A DNA stretch of 44,068 nucleotides, from the NCBI GenBank assembly GCA_947449535.1, contig CANFRP010000010.1, positions 1-44,068 on the forward strand. The letters are read 5' to 3'. This DNA comes from Actinomycetota bacterium (GTDB lineage Bacteria > Actinomycetota > Actinomycetes > Nanopelagicales > Nanopelagicaceae). The notes under the pieces are model-generated. The model had not been told where the DNA came from, ran no database searches, and worked only from the letters and a program-made list of their open reading frames with translations. Positions 32,947-41,523 of this stretch are shown in pieces. Position 1 is the first letter of the stretch, and each line of letters opens with the position of its first letter. Both the position numbers and the translations under genes were made by a program.

Positions 32947-33213
32947 ATGCCTAAATCCAAGGTCCGCAAAAAGAACAAGAGCGTTGATCCAGCTTTTATC
33001 GCTGCTTCAACCCAAGCGCCCCATGAGGCGCCAGAAAGTCCTGCCTGGCTCGTGCCCGTCATGTTGTCCGCCTTCATCGCCGGACTCATCTGGATTGTCA
33101 TCTATTACGTCAGCGGAACGAAGGGGCCTGTCTCTTCATTCCACGCTTGGAATATGGCGGTTGGTTTTGGCTTTATCGCGGTGGGCTTCTCGCTTGCCAC
33201 CAAATGGCGCTAA
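32947..33213 (+). CDS. crgA: Cell-division protein CrgA
   Basis: An 88-residue protein with the CrgA hallmark start MPKSKVRKK, a short linker and two membrane segments (about 34-53 and 67-84). CrgA is an actinobacterial septum protein that interacts with FtsZ, FtsQ/FtsI and PASTA-regulated cell-wall machinery. TAACCT lies 6 nt before the ATG with no SD, a clear leaderless layout. It is divergent from trpG across a 27-bp gap. Confidence 0.95.
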   Translation: MPKSKVRKKNKSVDPAFIAASTQAPHEAPESPAWLVPVMLSAFIAGLIWIVIYYVSGTKGPVSSFHAWNMAVGFGFIAVGFSLATKWR

Positions 33214-33250
33214 CCCACCCTTAAACTCCCAGTAAATAACACGCATGTAA

Positions 33251-33282
33251 TTCTCCACACCGTGGATAACTGTTGTGGATAA
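33251..33282. promoter_or_regulatory. Cluster of three DnaA-box-like sites
   Basis: One perfect DnaA box in reverse orientation (TGTGGATAA, 33274-33282), one with a single mismatch 13 bp away (CGTGGATAA, 33261-33269) and a single-mismatch box in the opposite orientation (TTCTCCACA, 33251-33259) occupy 32 bp of the crgA / response-regulator gap. The region is too small and lacks dnaA/dnaN neighbours to be the origin. DnaA control of the two-component operon is possible. Confidence 0.5.
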
Positions 33283-33344
33283 CTTAGAGCGGAATTTCGG
33301 CTCGCTCTCAGGAAACCCCCAGACTCTGGGAGCATTCTCTCCTC

Positions 33345-34082
33345 ATGACTACAGCCACCGCCGCCGCTCCCATCGCTACGCCAGCAACAACACAGCGAAT
33401 TCTCGTCGTTGATGACGAGCACAGCATCTCGGATCTGATTGCAACCAGTCTTCGCTTCGTTGGCTTTGATGTTCGCACAGCTGCCAGCGGTTCTGAAGCG
33501 CTACAGATTGCTGAAGAATTTAAACCTCATGCCCTAATTCTCGATGTGATGCTCCCCGACCAGAATGGCTTCGAAGTCTGTCGCCAATTACGTCAAGATG
33601 GCCACAATGTAGGAGTTCTCTTCTTAACAGCGAAAGATGCGGTTGAAGACAAGATCACTGGATTAACGATCGGTGGCGATGACTATGTGACAAAGCCATT
33701 TAGTTTGGAAGAGCTTGTTGCTCGTCTTCGCGCATTATTGCGTCGAATCGGGGCAGTTGAGATTGAAGTAGATGATGAGAAAGTTCGCTTTGCCGATCTG
33801 GAACTTGATGAGGCTACTCATGAAGTTCGTCGCGCCGGGAATCTCATCGAACTCTCCCCTACCGAATTTCTCTTACTCCGCTATTTGATGATTAATGCTG
33901 ATCGAGTGGTTAGTAAGTCCCAAATTCTTGATCATGTCTGGCAATACGACTTCCGTGGCGATGCTGGAATTGTCGAAACATATGTCTCCTACCTACGTAA
34001 AAAGATTGATATTTACGAGCCTGCACTAATTCATACCGTTCGTGGCGTGGGTTATCGCATGCGCATGCCAGCTAAAAAGTAA
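33345..34082 (+). CDS. OmpR-family response regulator
   Basis: A 245-residue regulator. The receiver domain (about 20-130) has acidic pocket residues in VVDDEHS, phospho-acceptor Asp in LILDVMLPD, Thr in LFLTAKD and Lys in YVTKPFS. The C-terminal winged helix (about 145-242) has ELSPTEFLLLRYLM, SKSQILDHVWQYDF and VETYVSYLRKKID. Residues 1-18 are an Ala/Thr-rich extension (MTTATAAAPIATPATTQ). The ATG has no SD and CATTCT lies 6 nt upstream. It pairs with the histidine kinase gene 9 bp downstream. Target genes are unknown. Confidence 0.94.
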   Translation: MTTATAAAPIATPATTQRILVVDDEHSISDLIATSLRFVGFDVRTAASGSEALQIAEEFKPHALILDVMLPDQNGFEVCRQLRQDGHNVGVLFLTAKDAVEDKITGLTIGGDDYVTKPFSLEELVARLRALLRRIGAVEIEVDDEKVRFADLELDEATHEVRRAGNLIELSPTEFLLLRYLMINADRVVSKSQILDHVWQYDFRGDAGIVETYVSYLRKKIDIYEPALIHTVRGVGYRMRMPAKK

Positions 34083-34091
34083 TATTTAGCA

Positions 34092-35573
34092 ATGAGATCT
34101 CCGCTGCGTAAGATCGCTCTGCGCCATTGGTCTCTCCGACTCCGCTTGATTCTGGCTACCTTATCTTTGGCGGCAATTGCGATTGTTGCTTCAGATTTTG
34201 CAGCTAGCGCCTCTCTTAAAACTTTTCTGCTTCAGCAAGTTGATGCCCAGCTAGAAAATGTGGCCACAAACTCAATTGCTCGATTAGATCGTGCCGGAAT
34301 TGATCCCAACAGTGATGCAATGGGAAGCGCTCGTTCTGATGATCAGCCATACAAGCCTGTTCGCCCATTAAATAATGTCCCCACTGCAACATCTGTCACG
34401 CTCTTAGATTTGATGGGAAATGTTGTTGGGCAAGTCGGTGGAGATCTCACCGTTGAAGATGGAACCAGTCCTTTTGTCGGACTCCAACCCGCAGAAGTCA
34501 TTAGTTATCAAGGCCGACCTTTTACTATTCACGGCGAAGATGGCGCTCCCGATATTCGAGTTATCGCTCGATTGTTGCCATCAGGTGTTGGTACCGCGGT
34601 TGTATCAGTAACCCTCGATAGCGTTGATCGCACACTTGCCAAATTACTAGCGCTATTCCTTCTTATCAGCGCCATAGTTCTCTTAATTATTGGTCTCGTC
34701 TCCTATTTATTAATTCGCTTGAGCTTGCGGCCACTCACTGAAATCGAAGGGACTGCGCAGGCGATTGCCGATGGTGATCTCTCTGCCCGTTTACCTGAAG
34801 GAAATCCCAAGACGGAAGTTGGCCGATTGACGGGATCACTGAACCGAATGCTCTCTCGTATTGAAGAATCATTTGCGGTGCGTGTGGAGTCAGAGACAAA
34901 GCTACGTAGATTTGTGGCTGATGCAAGCCACGAACTTCGCACTCCGCTCACCGCAATTCGAGGCTTCGCTGAATTACATCGCCAAGGCGCAGTCCAGGGT
35001 GAGGAAAAAACCAAAGAACTTATTGGTCGAATTGAAAATGAATCAATTCGTATGAGTTCACTTGTCGAGGATTTACTACTTCTCGCACGACTAGATCAAT
35101 CGCGCGAACTTAATCGAGATCCAGTGGATATTGAGCGCTTAATTGATGAAGCTGTTGCATCTGCCAAAGCGGCTGGTCCTGATCATCCAATTGCGGTGAA
35201 AATCGAAGGCGAAGATCTATTTGTCCTAGGTGATTCGATGCGTATTCACCAAGCGATAGCAAACTTATTAGCAAATGCTCGTACACATACCGAAAATGGA
35301 ACTTTGATCACGGTCACTGCCAAGCATGTAGATAATGAAGTTTCCATCTCGGTTGAAGATCAGGGTGGCGGGCTATCGACTGAAGACCAAGCGAAAATCT
35401 TTGAACGTTTCTATCGCGCCGATCCATCCCGCGTTCGCGTTCGCGGCGAAGGAAGCGGGCTGGGCCTTTCGATTGTTCATGCAGTAATGCAGGCGCATGG
35501 TGGTTCGGTAACAGTGGATTCAGCGCCCGGCAAGGGAGCTACTTTTACGCTTCACTTCCCGATTGGGGATTAG
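34092..35573 (+). CDS. Membrane sensor histidine kinase
   Basis: A 493-residue kinase: first membrane segment about residues 15-37, an extracytoplasmic sensor domain to about 180, a second segment about 186-215 (FLLISAIVLLIIGLVSYLLI), a HAMP domain, the phospho-acceptor H-box VADASHELRTPLTAIRGF, an N-box (LLANARTHTENG) and G-boxes (VEDQGGGLS, GEGSGLGLSIV). It should phosphorylate the regulator encoded just upstream. The signal is not evident. Its 3' end overlaps the convergent htpX gene by 29 bp. Confidence 0.93.
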   Translation: MRSPLRKIALRHWSLRLRLILATLSLAAIAIVASDFAASASLKTFLLQQVDAQLENVATNSIARLDRAGIDPNSDAMGSARSDDQPYKPVRPLNNVPTATSVTLLDLMGNVVGQVGGDLTVEDGTSPFVGLQPAEVISYQGRPFTIHGEDGAPDIRVIARLLPSGVGTAVVSVTLDSVDRTLAKLLALFLLISAIVLLIIGLVSYLLIRLSLRPLTEIEGTAQAIADGDLSARLPEGNPKTEVGRLTGSLNRMLSRIEESFAVRVESETKLRRFVADASHELRTPLTAIRGFAELHRQGAVQGEEKTKELIGRIENESIRMSSLVEDLLLLARLDQSRELNRDPVDIERLIDEAVASAKAAGPDHPIAVKIEGEDLFVLGDSMRIHQAIANLLANARTHTENGTLITVTAKHVDNEVSISVEDQGGGLSTEDQAKIFERFYRADPSRVRVRGEGSGLGLSIVHAVMQAHGGSVTVDSAPGKGATFTLHFPIGD

Positions 35574-36462
35574 CTTCCATTTGGCGAAGAAGTGCAATCC
35601 GCTCACTTAATGGTGGATGGGTGCTAAATAACTTTGAGACCGAACTGCTATCTAGTGGTGATTCAATCCAAATATGCGCCACTGAATTAGATTTCTGACG
35701 CACCACGGTGGAATCTGATTGCAATACTTCAAGGGCTTTGCGTAGCCCGGAAGGATTGCGAGTAAAAGCTACTGCAGTCGCATCGGCTAAAGATTCACGA
35801 TTACGGGAAATTGCTGATTTCAAAAGTAGCGCGGCAAGTGGCGCAAGAATTAGTACGATAATTGAAGCGATTGCTGCAAATGGGTTGGAGTTGTTCTCGC
35901 TATCGCGATCACGACCGCCACCAAACCACATCATGCGCATCAGGAAATCACTCAACATTGCAATCGCACCTGCTGTAGTGGCAGCGACCGCCGAGACCAA
36001 AGTATCTCGATTAGCCACGTGGGCCATCTCATGAGCGATTACTCCTTGTAGTTCATCGCGATCCATCACTTCCAGGATTCGAGTCGTAAAGGCAATAAGT
36101 GCGTGCTCTGGGTTGCGGCCAGTGGCGAAGGCATTAGGGGCAGAATCTTGAACTATTGCCACCTTCGGCATCTTGAGGCCACTAGCTATTGCAACCTCTT
36201 CAACAAGATTAAAGAGTTCCGGAGCTTGATCACGCTGTACGACTTTGGCACCAGTCATAGTCAGAACCAAAGTGTCGGAGGCAAAGTAGGAACCCCAGAC
36301 AGATATCAGCGCGATACCCACCGCAATAGGCATTACTGCCGTGGACGATTTACCGAAATATGTAAGTGCAGCATAAGCAACTGCAACAACCAAGATGCCC
36401 ATACCCACGAGCAGACCAATTGTCTTACGGCGATTTGATAACTGTAGTTTGCGAAAATTCAT
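35545..36462 (-). CDS. htpX: M48 membrane metalloprotease HtpX
   Basis: A 305-residue protease with two N-terminal membrane segments (about 16-33, 40-60), the zinc motif GVIAHEMAHVANRD, two more hydrophobic segments after it, and the third ligand Glu in NRESLADATAVAF. HtpX degrades misfolded membrane proteins at the cytoplasmic face. It follows lemA by 10 bp, a widespread gene pair. Confidence 0.94.
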   Translation of the reverse strand: MNFRKLQLSNRRKTIGLLVGMGILVVAVAYAALTYFGKSSTAVMPIAVGIALISVWGSYFASDTLVLTMTGAKVVQRDQAPELFNLVEEVAIASGLKMPKVAIVQDSAPNAFATGRNPEHALIAFTTRILEVMDRDELQGVIAHEMAHVANRDTLVSAVAATTAGAIAMLSDFLMRMMWFGGGRDRDSENNSNPFAAIASIIVLILAPLAALLLKSAISRNRESLADATAVAFTRNPSGLRKALEVLQSDSTVVRQKSNSVAHIWIESPLDSSSVSKLFSTHPPLSERIALLRQMEANPQSGSEA

Positions 36463-36472
36463 AGATGAATAT

Positions 36473-37024
36473 CTAGAACTTTACATTTGGGACGTTGCGA
36501 TCTGTTGGGTTTTCAATTTCGTAAAACTCGCGAGCACTAACTTTCGCAATTCCGGCAAAGAGGCTAGAAGGAAATGTCTTTACGCTTTGATTGAGCGAGC
36601 GCACATTATCGTTATAGAACTGGCGCGCAAAGGAAACTTTATTTTCGGTAGTGGAGAGCTCTTCTTGAAGTGATAAAAAATTCGCTGATGCTTTGAGGTC
36701 TGGGTAAGCCTCGCTGACTGCGAGTAATCCACGAAGGGCTTGGGTCATTGCGCCATCTGCAGCTGCAACATCTCGAACGCCAGTCGCTGAAGTCGCTTTC
36801 GCACGTGCCGCCACCACGCTTTCAAGCGCTGATTTTTCGTGTGCGGCATAACCTTTTACCGTCTCGACGAGATTGGGAATTAAATCAGAGCGACGCCTGA
36901 GTTGAACTTCAATTTGCGCAAATGCTTCATCGACCGAAATGTTAAGTCGAACAAGTCGGTTATACATCCCGACGCCAATGACAATAATAAGTGCGAGAAC
37001 TGCGAGAACGATGAGAACTGTCAC
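36473..37024 (-). CDS. lemA: LemA-family protein
   Basis: A 183-residue protein with one N-terminal membrane segment (MTVLIVLAVLALIIVIGVGMY) and the long helical-bundle domain typical of LemA: NISVDEAFAQIEVQLRRRSDLIPNLVETVKGY and ARQFYNDNVRSLNQSVKTFPS. The GTG start has an AAAGG SD about 8 nt upstream. Function is unknown in detail; pairing with htpX suggests a role in membrane-protein quality control. Confidence 0.93.
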   Translation of the reverse strand: MTVLIVLAVLALIIVIGVGMYNRLVRLNISVDEAFAQIEVQLRRRSDLIPNLVETVKGYAAHEKSALESVVAARAKATSATGVRDVAAADGAMTQALRGLLAVSEAYPDLKASANFLSLQEELSTTENKVSFARQFYNDNVRSLNQSVKTFPSSLFAGIAKVSAREFYEIENPTDRNVPNVKF

Positions 37025-37066
37025 GTGGTTACCTTTCGCTTAGGAAGTACCTAAACGGTACTAGGT

Positions 37067-37645
37067 TTATTTAACTTGTGATTTATGAAAATTAAGCCAA
37101 GACTTCGAAGGCGTAGGGCCACGTTGTCCTTGGTAGCGAGAACCGTAGAGCGCAGAGCCGTATGGATGCTCAGCAGGTGATGAGAGTTTGATGAGACAGA
37201 GCTGACCAATTTTCATACCTGGGTGCAAGCGCACGGGAAGATTTGCAACATTGGAAAGTTCGAGCGTGATGTGTCCAGAAAATCCAGGATCAATAAATCC
37301 TGCAGTTGAGTGTGTGAGCAATCCGAGGCGACCAAGAGATGACTTTCCTTCTAGGCGACCTGCAATATCGTCGGGAAGCGTGATGATTTCGTAGGTGCTT
37401 GCCAAAACAAATTCGCCAGGGTGCAAAATGAAATCCTCATCTGGCCCAACAGCAACTTCGCGAGTGAGATCTGGTTGTTCGATAGAGGGATCGATCACTG
37501 AATATTTGTGGTTTTCAAAAACTCGGAAGAAGCGGTCCAAGCGGACATCCACGGAGGATGGCTGGATCATGGCGTTATCGAAAGGCTCGACTTTTACGCG
37601 GCCTTTTTCGATTTCGGACTTAATATCGCGATCACTGAGTAGCAC
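37067..37645 (-). CDS. dcd: dCTP deaminase (possibly bifunctional dCTP deaminase / dUTPase)
   Basis: A 192-residue protein opening [12 protein letters not shown] (GTG start) with [50 protein letters not shown] carrying the catalytic Glu, and [12 protein letters not shown]. It deaminates dCTP toward dUMP for thymidylate synthesis; in Actinobacteria related enzymes also remove pyrophosphate. TAGGGT lies 7 nt before the GTG, so the mRNA may be leaderless. The gene is divergent from fadE5 across 63 bp. Confidence 0.95.
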   Translation of the reverse strand: MLLSDRDIKSEIEKGRVKVEPFDNAMIQPSSVDVRLDRFFRVFENHKYSVIDPSIEQPDLTREVAVGPDEDFILHPGEFVLASTYEIITLPDDIAGRLEGKSSLGRLGLLTHSTAGFIDPGFSGHITLELSNVANLPVRLHPGMKIGQLCLIKLSSPAEHPYGSALYGSRYQGQRGPTPSKSWLNFHKSQVK

Positions 37646-37681
37646 GAGCGAAACCCTATACCGCGCGCTCTACTTGATTAT

Positions 37682-37697
37682 GTTACTGACCAGTAGC
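37682..37697. promoter_or_regulatory. Palindrome upstream of fadE5 (possible regulator site)
   Basis: GTTACTGACCAGTAGC holds the 12-bp inverted repeat TACTGACCAGTA (5-bp arms, 2-bp centre), 13 bp before the fadE5 ATG and 38 bp from dcd. Such a site suits a TetR- or GntR-type repressor of fatty-acid genes; no regulator gene is adjacent. Confidence 0.35.
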
Positions 37698-37708
37698 AAA
37701 CTTGGGTC

Positions 37709-39532
37709 ATGACCCACTACACAGCAAATCTCCGAGATATCGAATTCTGCCTCTTCGACCTCCTTGGGCGAGACTCCATTTTAGGAACCTCTCTCTATAA
37801 GGAGTTCGATCGCGAAACTGCAATGGGCATGCTCGAAGAAGTAAAGCGCATGGCCGAGAACGACCTAGCAGCATCATTTGTAGAAGGCGATCGCAAAGGC
37901 GTTGATTTCAATAAAGCTACTGGCGATATCAAAGTTCCCGAAAGTTTTAAGAAGTCATATCGCGCATACATGGATGGAGAATGGTGGCGCGTTGATGCAC
38001 CTGTAGAACTGGGTGGTACTGCTGTTCCGCCATCAGTTCGTTGGGCGATGGCAGAAATGGTTCTGGGTTCTAATCCATCTGTTCACATTTATGCCTCAGG
38101 AACTTCCTTCGCACAAGTGGCTTATTACCTTGGCACAGATAAGCAGAAGAAAATTGCAAAACATATGGTGGAGAAAGATTGGGGCGCCACCATGCAACTC
38201 ACCGAACCTGATGCTGGTAGTGATGTCGGTGCTGGTCGTTCGAAAGCTGTACAACAACCAGATGGAACATGGCACATCACTGGAACTAAAAGATTTATTA
38301 CATCTGGTGATTCAGATTTGAATGAAAATATTATTCACTACGTCCTCGCGCGCCCGGAAGGCGCTGGTCCCGGAACAAAAGGTTTGAGTCTCTTCTTAGT
38401 TCCAAAGTTCATGTTTGATTTCGAAACCGGAGCTCTCGGAAAACGCAATGGTGTTTACGTCACCAATGTTGAACATAAGATGGGACTCAATGTTTCTGCT
38501 ACATGCGAAATGAACTTGGGAGAGAAAGAGCCTGCTGTTGGCTATTTACTTGGTGAAGTTCATCAAGGAATTGCACAAATGTTCAAGGTCATCGAATTCG
38601 CTCGAATGATGGTGGGAACAAAGGCAATTGCCACTTTGAGCGCTGGATACCAACAAGCTCTCGCTTACGCAAAAGTTCGAGTGCAGGGCGGCGATATGAA
38701 AGTAATGAATGACAAAGCAAGCCCCCGAGTCACCATCATTAATCATCCCGATGTTCGCCGCTCTTTAATGGTACAAAAATCATATTCCGAAGGTATGCGC
38801 GCACTTGTGCTTTACACCGCCTCCATTCAAGATGCCATCGCTATCGCTCGCTCTGAAAATGATGATGAGAGAATTGGCGATCTTGAAGCGCTCAATGATC
38901 TACTCCTTCCAATTGTTAAGGGCTATGGATCCGAAAAATCCTGGGTATTGCTTGGCACTGAATCACTTCAGACATTTGGTGGATCTGGCTTCACTCAAGA
39001 TTGGCCATTAGAGCAATATGTGCGCGATGCCAAGATCGACACTTTGTATGAGGGAACCACGGCAATTCAGGGTCTGGATTTCTTCTTCCGCAAAATTATT
39101 AAAGATAAAGGTCGCGCAATTGGATTGCTAGCAAAGGAGATTAATACTTTTGCAACATCTGGTGGGGCTTTAGCTGAGGAGAAATTATTACTCGGAAAAG
39201 CCCTCGAAGATGTCAATGCAATTATGGGAACTCTTGTTGGCTTTGCAATGGAGTCACAAAATAATTCTGCGGAAATTTATAAAGCAGGTCTTCAGACTTC
39301 ACGTCTCTTGATGTCGGTTGGCGAGACAATTATTGGTTGGCTCCTACTTCGCCAAGCAGATATTGCAATCGAAAAGTCAGCTAACCCTGGCCGCGATGCC
39401 GATTTCTACGCTGGAAAAATAGCGGCAGCGAAATTCTTTATTCGAACCGTTCTGCCTCACCTCGCCGCAGAACGCATAATCGTTGAAGCAGAAAATGGCT
39501 CTATTATGGAGATTGCAGAAACAGCCTTCTAA
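37709..39532 (+). CDS. fadE5: Acyl-CoA dehydrogenase, FadE5 type
   Basis: A 607-residue acyl-CoA dehydrogenase with the extra N- and C-terminal segments of the mycobacterial FadE5 group. Recognisable stretches are [62 protein letters not shown], and [14 protein letters not shown] followed by [12 protein letters not shown], where the Glu is the catalytic base. It desaturates fatty acyl-CoAs in beta-oxidation, probably of broad chain length. The ATG lies without SD shortly after a palindromic site. In mycobacteria the gene is close to sdh1; here both are in the window but not adjacent. Confidence 0.94.
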   Translation: MTHYTANLRDIEFCLFDLLGRDSILGTSLYKEFDRETAMGMLEEVKRMAENDLAASFVEGDRKGVDFNKATGDIKVPESFKKSYRAYMDGEWWRVDAPVELGGTAVPPSVRWAMAEMVLGSNPSVHIYASGTSFAQVAYYLGTDKQKKIAKHMVEKDWGATMQLTEPDAGSDVGAGRSKAVQQPDGTWHITGTKRFITSGDSDLNENIIHYVLARPEGAGPGTKGLSLFLVPKFMFDFETGALGKRNGVYVTNVEHKMGLNVSATCEMNLGEKEPAVGYLLGEVHQGIAQMFKVIEFARMMVGTKAIATLSAGYQQALAYAKVRVQGGDMKVMNDKASPRVTIINHPDVRRSLMVQKSYSEGMRALVLYTASIQDAIAIARSENDDERIGDLEALNDLLLPIVKGYGSEKSWVLLGTESLQTFGGSGFTQDWPLEQYVRDAKIDTLYEGTTAIQGLDFFFRKIIKDKGRAIGLLAKEINTFATSGGALAEEKLLLGKALEDVNAIMGTLVGFAMESQNNSAEIYKAGLQTSRLLMSVGETIIGWLLLRQADIAIEKSANPGRDADFYAGKIAAAKFFIRTVLPHLAAERIIVEAENGSIMEIAETAF

Positions 39533-39550
39533 TACCGCTATGGTTGCGCG

Positions 39551-40480
39551 GTGTTAAAAAAATATCGCGCTGAACTCTTCCTCCTCCTCGGGTCCATCAC
39601 CTTTTCCTTTAATGGAGTGGTTGCAAAGATTGTTCTGAAGAATGGCTTGGATTCGTGGCACATGGTCCAGATTCGATGCACTGGCGCCCTCATCATTATT
39701 TTGACTTACGTTCTTCTTAAATTCCCACGCGGCATCAGAATTAAGCGCTCTGAGGTTCCACATCTCTTTGCTTTTGGATTATTTGGGGTAGCGGCGGTCC
39801 AATTCTTTTACTTCATCTCTATTCGCCTGCTCGATGTCTCAATCGCCTTGCTTATTGAATTCACTTCACCAATTTGGATTGTTCTTTGGATGAGATTTGT
39901 AAATAAGAAACATATCTCGCCGCTCATGTGGTGGGGGCTCGGGATTGGGTTTGGCGGAATGATCCTTCTCGCCCAAGTCTGGAAGGGGCTTACGCTTAAT
40001 GGTTGGGGTGTGATTTCCGCAGTTTTTGATGCTTTCGCTCTCGCCTCCTATTTCTTGCTCGGCGAAAAGATTGGCAAAGTTAAATCCAGTGAAGTGATGA
40101 TGGTCTGGGGCTTTGGAATTACCGCCGCGATCTTTGCCATCATCAAACCTTGGTGGAGTTTTCCCTATTCAATCTTTAGTAAGAAGATGGAGCTTGCAAG
40201 CGATGGGGTGGGGCCATTCGCCGGTCATTATTCCTATGGCTGGATTCTTATTCTCTGGGTTGTCATCATGGGAACCGTTGTTCCTTATTTTTGCGTGATC
40301 ACCGGACTCAAAGGGCTCAATGCTTCAACGGCCAGCGTTATTGGAATGCTCGAGCCTGTTCTCGCGGGAATCTTCGCTTGGATCTGCCTCAGCGAGAAAC
40401 TTTCTTCAATTCAACTAGCGGGTGGAGCAGTAGTACTCGTCGGTATTTACTTGGCCGATAAAGCGAAGAATTCGATTTAG
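39551..40480 (+). CDS. EamA / DMT-superfamily transporter
   Basis: A 309-residue protein with ten hydrophobic segments in two EamA repeats (about 8-138 and 150-303). The second repeat ends with the characteristic ASVIGMLEPVLAGIFAWI and LAGGAVVLVGIYLADK. The family exports or imports small metabolites, often amino acids; the substrate is not readable. The start is GTG at 39551 with TATGGT 6 nt upstream and no SD. Confidence 0.9.
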   Translation: MLKKYRAELFLLLGSITFSFNGVVAKIVLKNGLDSWHMVQIRCTGALIIILTYVLLKFPRGIRIKRSEVPHLFAFGLFGVAAVQFFYFISIRLLDVSIALLIEFTSPIWIVLWMRFVNKKHISPLMWWGLGIGFGGMILLAQVWKGLTLNGWGVISAVFDAFALASYFLLGEKIGKVKSSEVMMVWGFGITAAIFAIIKPWWSFPYSIFSKKMELASDGVGPFAGHYSYGWILILWVVIMGTVVPYFCVITGLKGLNASTASVIGMLEPVLAGIFAWICLSEKLSSIQLAGGAVVLVGIYLADKAKNSI

Positions 40481-40494
40481 GGTAAATTCGGCAC

Positions 40495-40989
40495 ATGGAA
40501 ATTTTCTCAGATCTATTGGCTGCTAATAAGGATTTCGCTGCTGCATTTAAATCTGAAGCGCTGACGGGCCAGGCTAAGAAAGGCCTCGCGATTGTCACTT
40601 GTATGGATTCGCGTATTGATCCACTGCATATTGTGGGCATGCACGCAGGCGATGCAAAAATTCTACGTAATGCCGGCGCCCGCGTTACTGATGACGTTCT
40701 TCGAACACTTGTCTTAGCTACCCACCTCTTGGGTGTTACTCGAATTTTGGTTATGCCTCATACCGATTGCAGAATGGCTTCAGGTACTGAAGATGAGATT
40801 CATGCGGCCATTAAAGAAAAATCTGGGGTAGATACTCGCGGAATTGAAATTCGCACCGTTCGTGATCAGCTCACTGCACTCAAGACCGATATCACTCGGA
40901 TCGAAAGTTATCCATTACTTGCCCAAGGCATAAAGGTAATGGGAGCGATCTACGATGTCTCCACCGGTCTGATCACTCCCATTAATTAA
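40495..40989 (+). CDS. Beta-class carbonic anhydrase
   Basis: A 164-residue small beta-carbonic anhydrase resembling the mycobacterial Rv1284 type. Zinc ligands C36 (in TCMDSRID, with the Asp-Arg dyad D38/R40), H89 and C92 (MPHTDCRM) are all present, together with RNAGARVTDDVLRTL. It interconverts CO2 and bicarbonate, useful for carboxylations. TAAATT is 6 nt before the ATG, with no SD, one of the clearest leaderless starts here. It is 14 bp after the transporter gene. Confidence 0.94.
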   Translation: MEIFSDLLAANKDFAAAFKSEALTGQAKKGLAIVTCMDSRIDPLHIVGMHAGDAKILRNAGARVTDDVLRTLVLATHLLGVTRILVMPHTDCRMASGTEDEIHAAIKEKSGVDTRGIEIRTVRDQLTALKTDITRIESYPLLAQGIKVMGAIYDVSTGLITPIN

Positions 40990-41002
40990 TTACTTTTAAT
41001 TA

Positions 41003-41428
41003 CTACTTAACAATCCCTGCTGCAACTAGCGCTGAGTCATATGCAGCGTGGGCTGCCTTTTGAACAGCAGTGTTAATTGTTCGAGCTTGCGTGACTGTAT
41101 TTTTAAAGAGAAGATTTGCTGCAGCAAGAGCTGCCTTCTTCTTTTTCGCATCGGTCAAGGCATTAGCTGCTGTTGTACCTGCGATACGCGCTGTGGTTGC
41201 GTTTTCGATCGCGGTAGCAAGATTGTTCTTACCCAATGCGATTGCGCGTAATTCGGCGGTTATTGCATTGGATCTGGCCAAGCGCTGTGCCTGAAGTGTT
41301 GCCTTTTGGGCTGGAGTTAGTTTGGTTGTGACATTAGTAGTGTCGGCTGCATAGGCACCAGTTGAAACAACTGAAAGTGCAAGTGCTGTACCAATGGCTA
41401 TTGATGAATAAATTCTTGTTACCTTCAT
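41003..41428 (-). CDS. Secreted Ala/Thr/Lys-rich helical protein of unknown function
   Basis: A 141-residue protein. The signal peptide ends at TGAYA (about residue 27). The mature part has almost no aromatic residues, is rich in Ala, Thr, Lys and Leu (LTPAQKATLQAQRLARSNAITAELRAIA; ANLLFKNTVTQARTINTAVQKAAHAAY) and should be largely helical, possibly coiled-coil. No cysteine in the mature part. SD AGGGAG lies about 5 nt before the ATG. No family recognised. A 7-bp inverted repeat and a leader hairpin lie upstream. Confidence 0.72.
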   Translation of the reverse strand: MKVTRIYSSIAIGTALALSVVSTGAYAADTTNVTTKLTPAQKATLQAQRLARSNAITAELRAIALGKNNLATAIENATTARIAGTTAANALTDAKKKKAALAAANLLFKNTVTQARTINTAVQKAAHAAYDSALVAAGIVK

Positions 41429-41445
41429 GGAAACTCCCTAAGTCG

Positions 41446-41462
41446 TAGAGGAAAAACCTCTA
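41446..41462 (-). promoter_or_regulatory. Leader hairpin of the Ala-rich secreted protein gene
   Basis: TAGAGG (41446-41451) and CCTCTA (41457-41462) form a 6-bp stem with a 5-nt loop (five U on the minus strand), 18 nt upstream of the start and just upstream of the SD. It could affect translation or mRNA stability. Confidence 0.4.
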
Positions 41463-41488
41463 AGAGCAGGCTATGGGAGAACTATGTA

Positions 41489-41514
41489 TATTGCCTGTTC
41501 AAATTCTGGCAATA
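41489..41514. promoter_or_regulatory. 7-bp inverted repeat overlapping a likely promoter
   Basis: TATTGCC (41489-41495) and GGCAATA (41508-41514) are separated by 12 bp. On the minus strand the same segment offers TTGCCA as -35 and TATACA as -10 at a 16-bp spacing, so a regulator bound here could control the Ala-rich secreted protein. Confidence 0.4.
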
Positions 41515-41523
41515 ACCTGAGTG

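Noticed and set aside
33214-33344. Chromosomal origin at the DnaA-box cluster
   Set aside because: Only three boxes in 131 bp, no AT-rich unwinding region, and no dnaA, dnaN or rpmH neighbours in the window.
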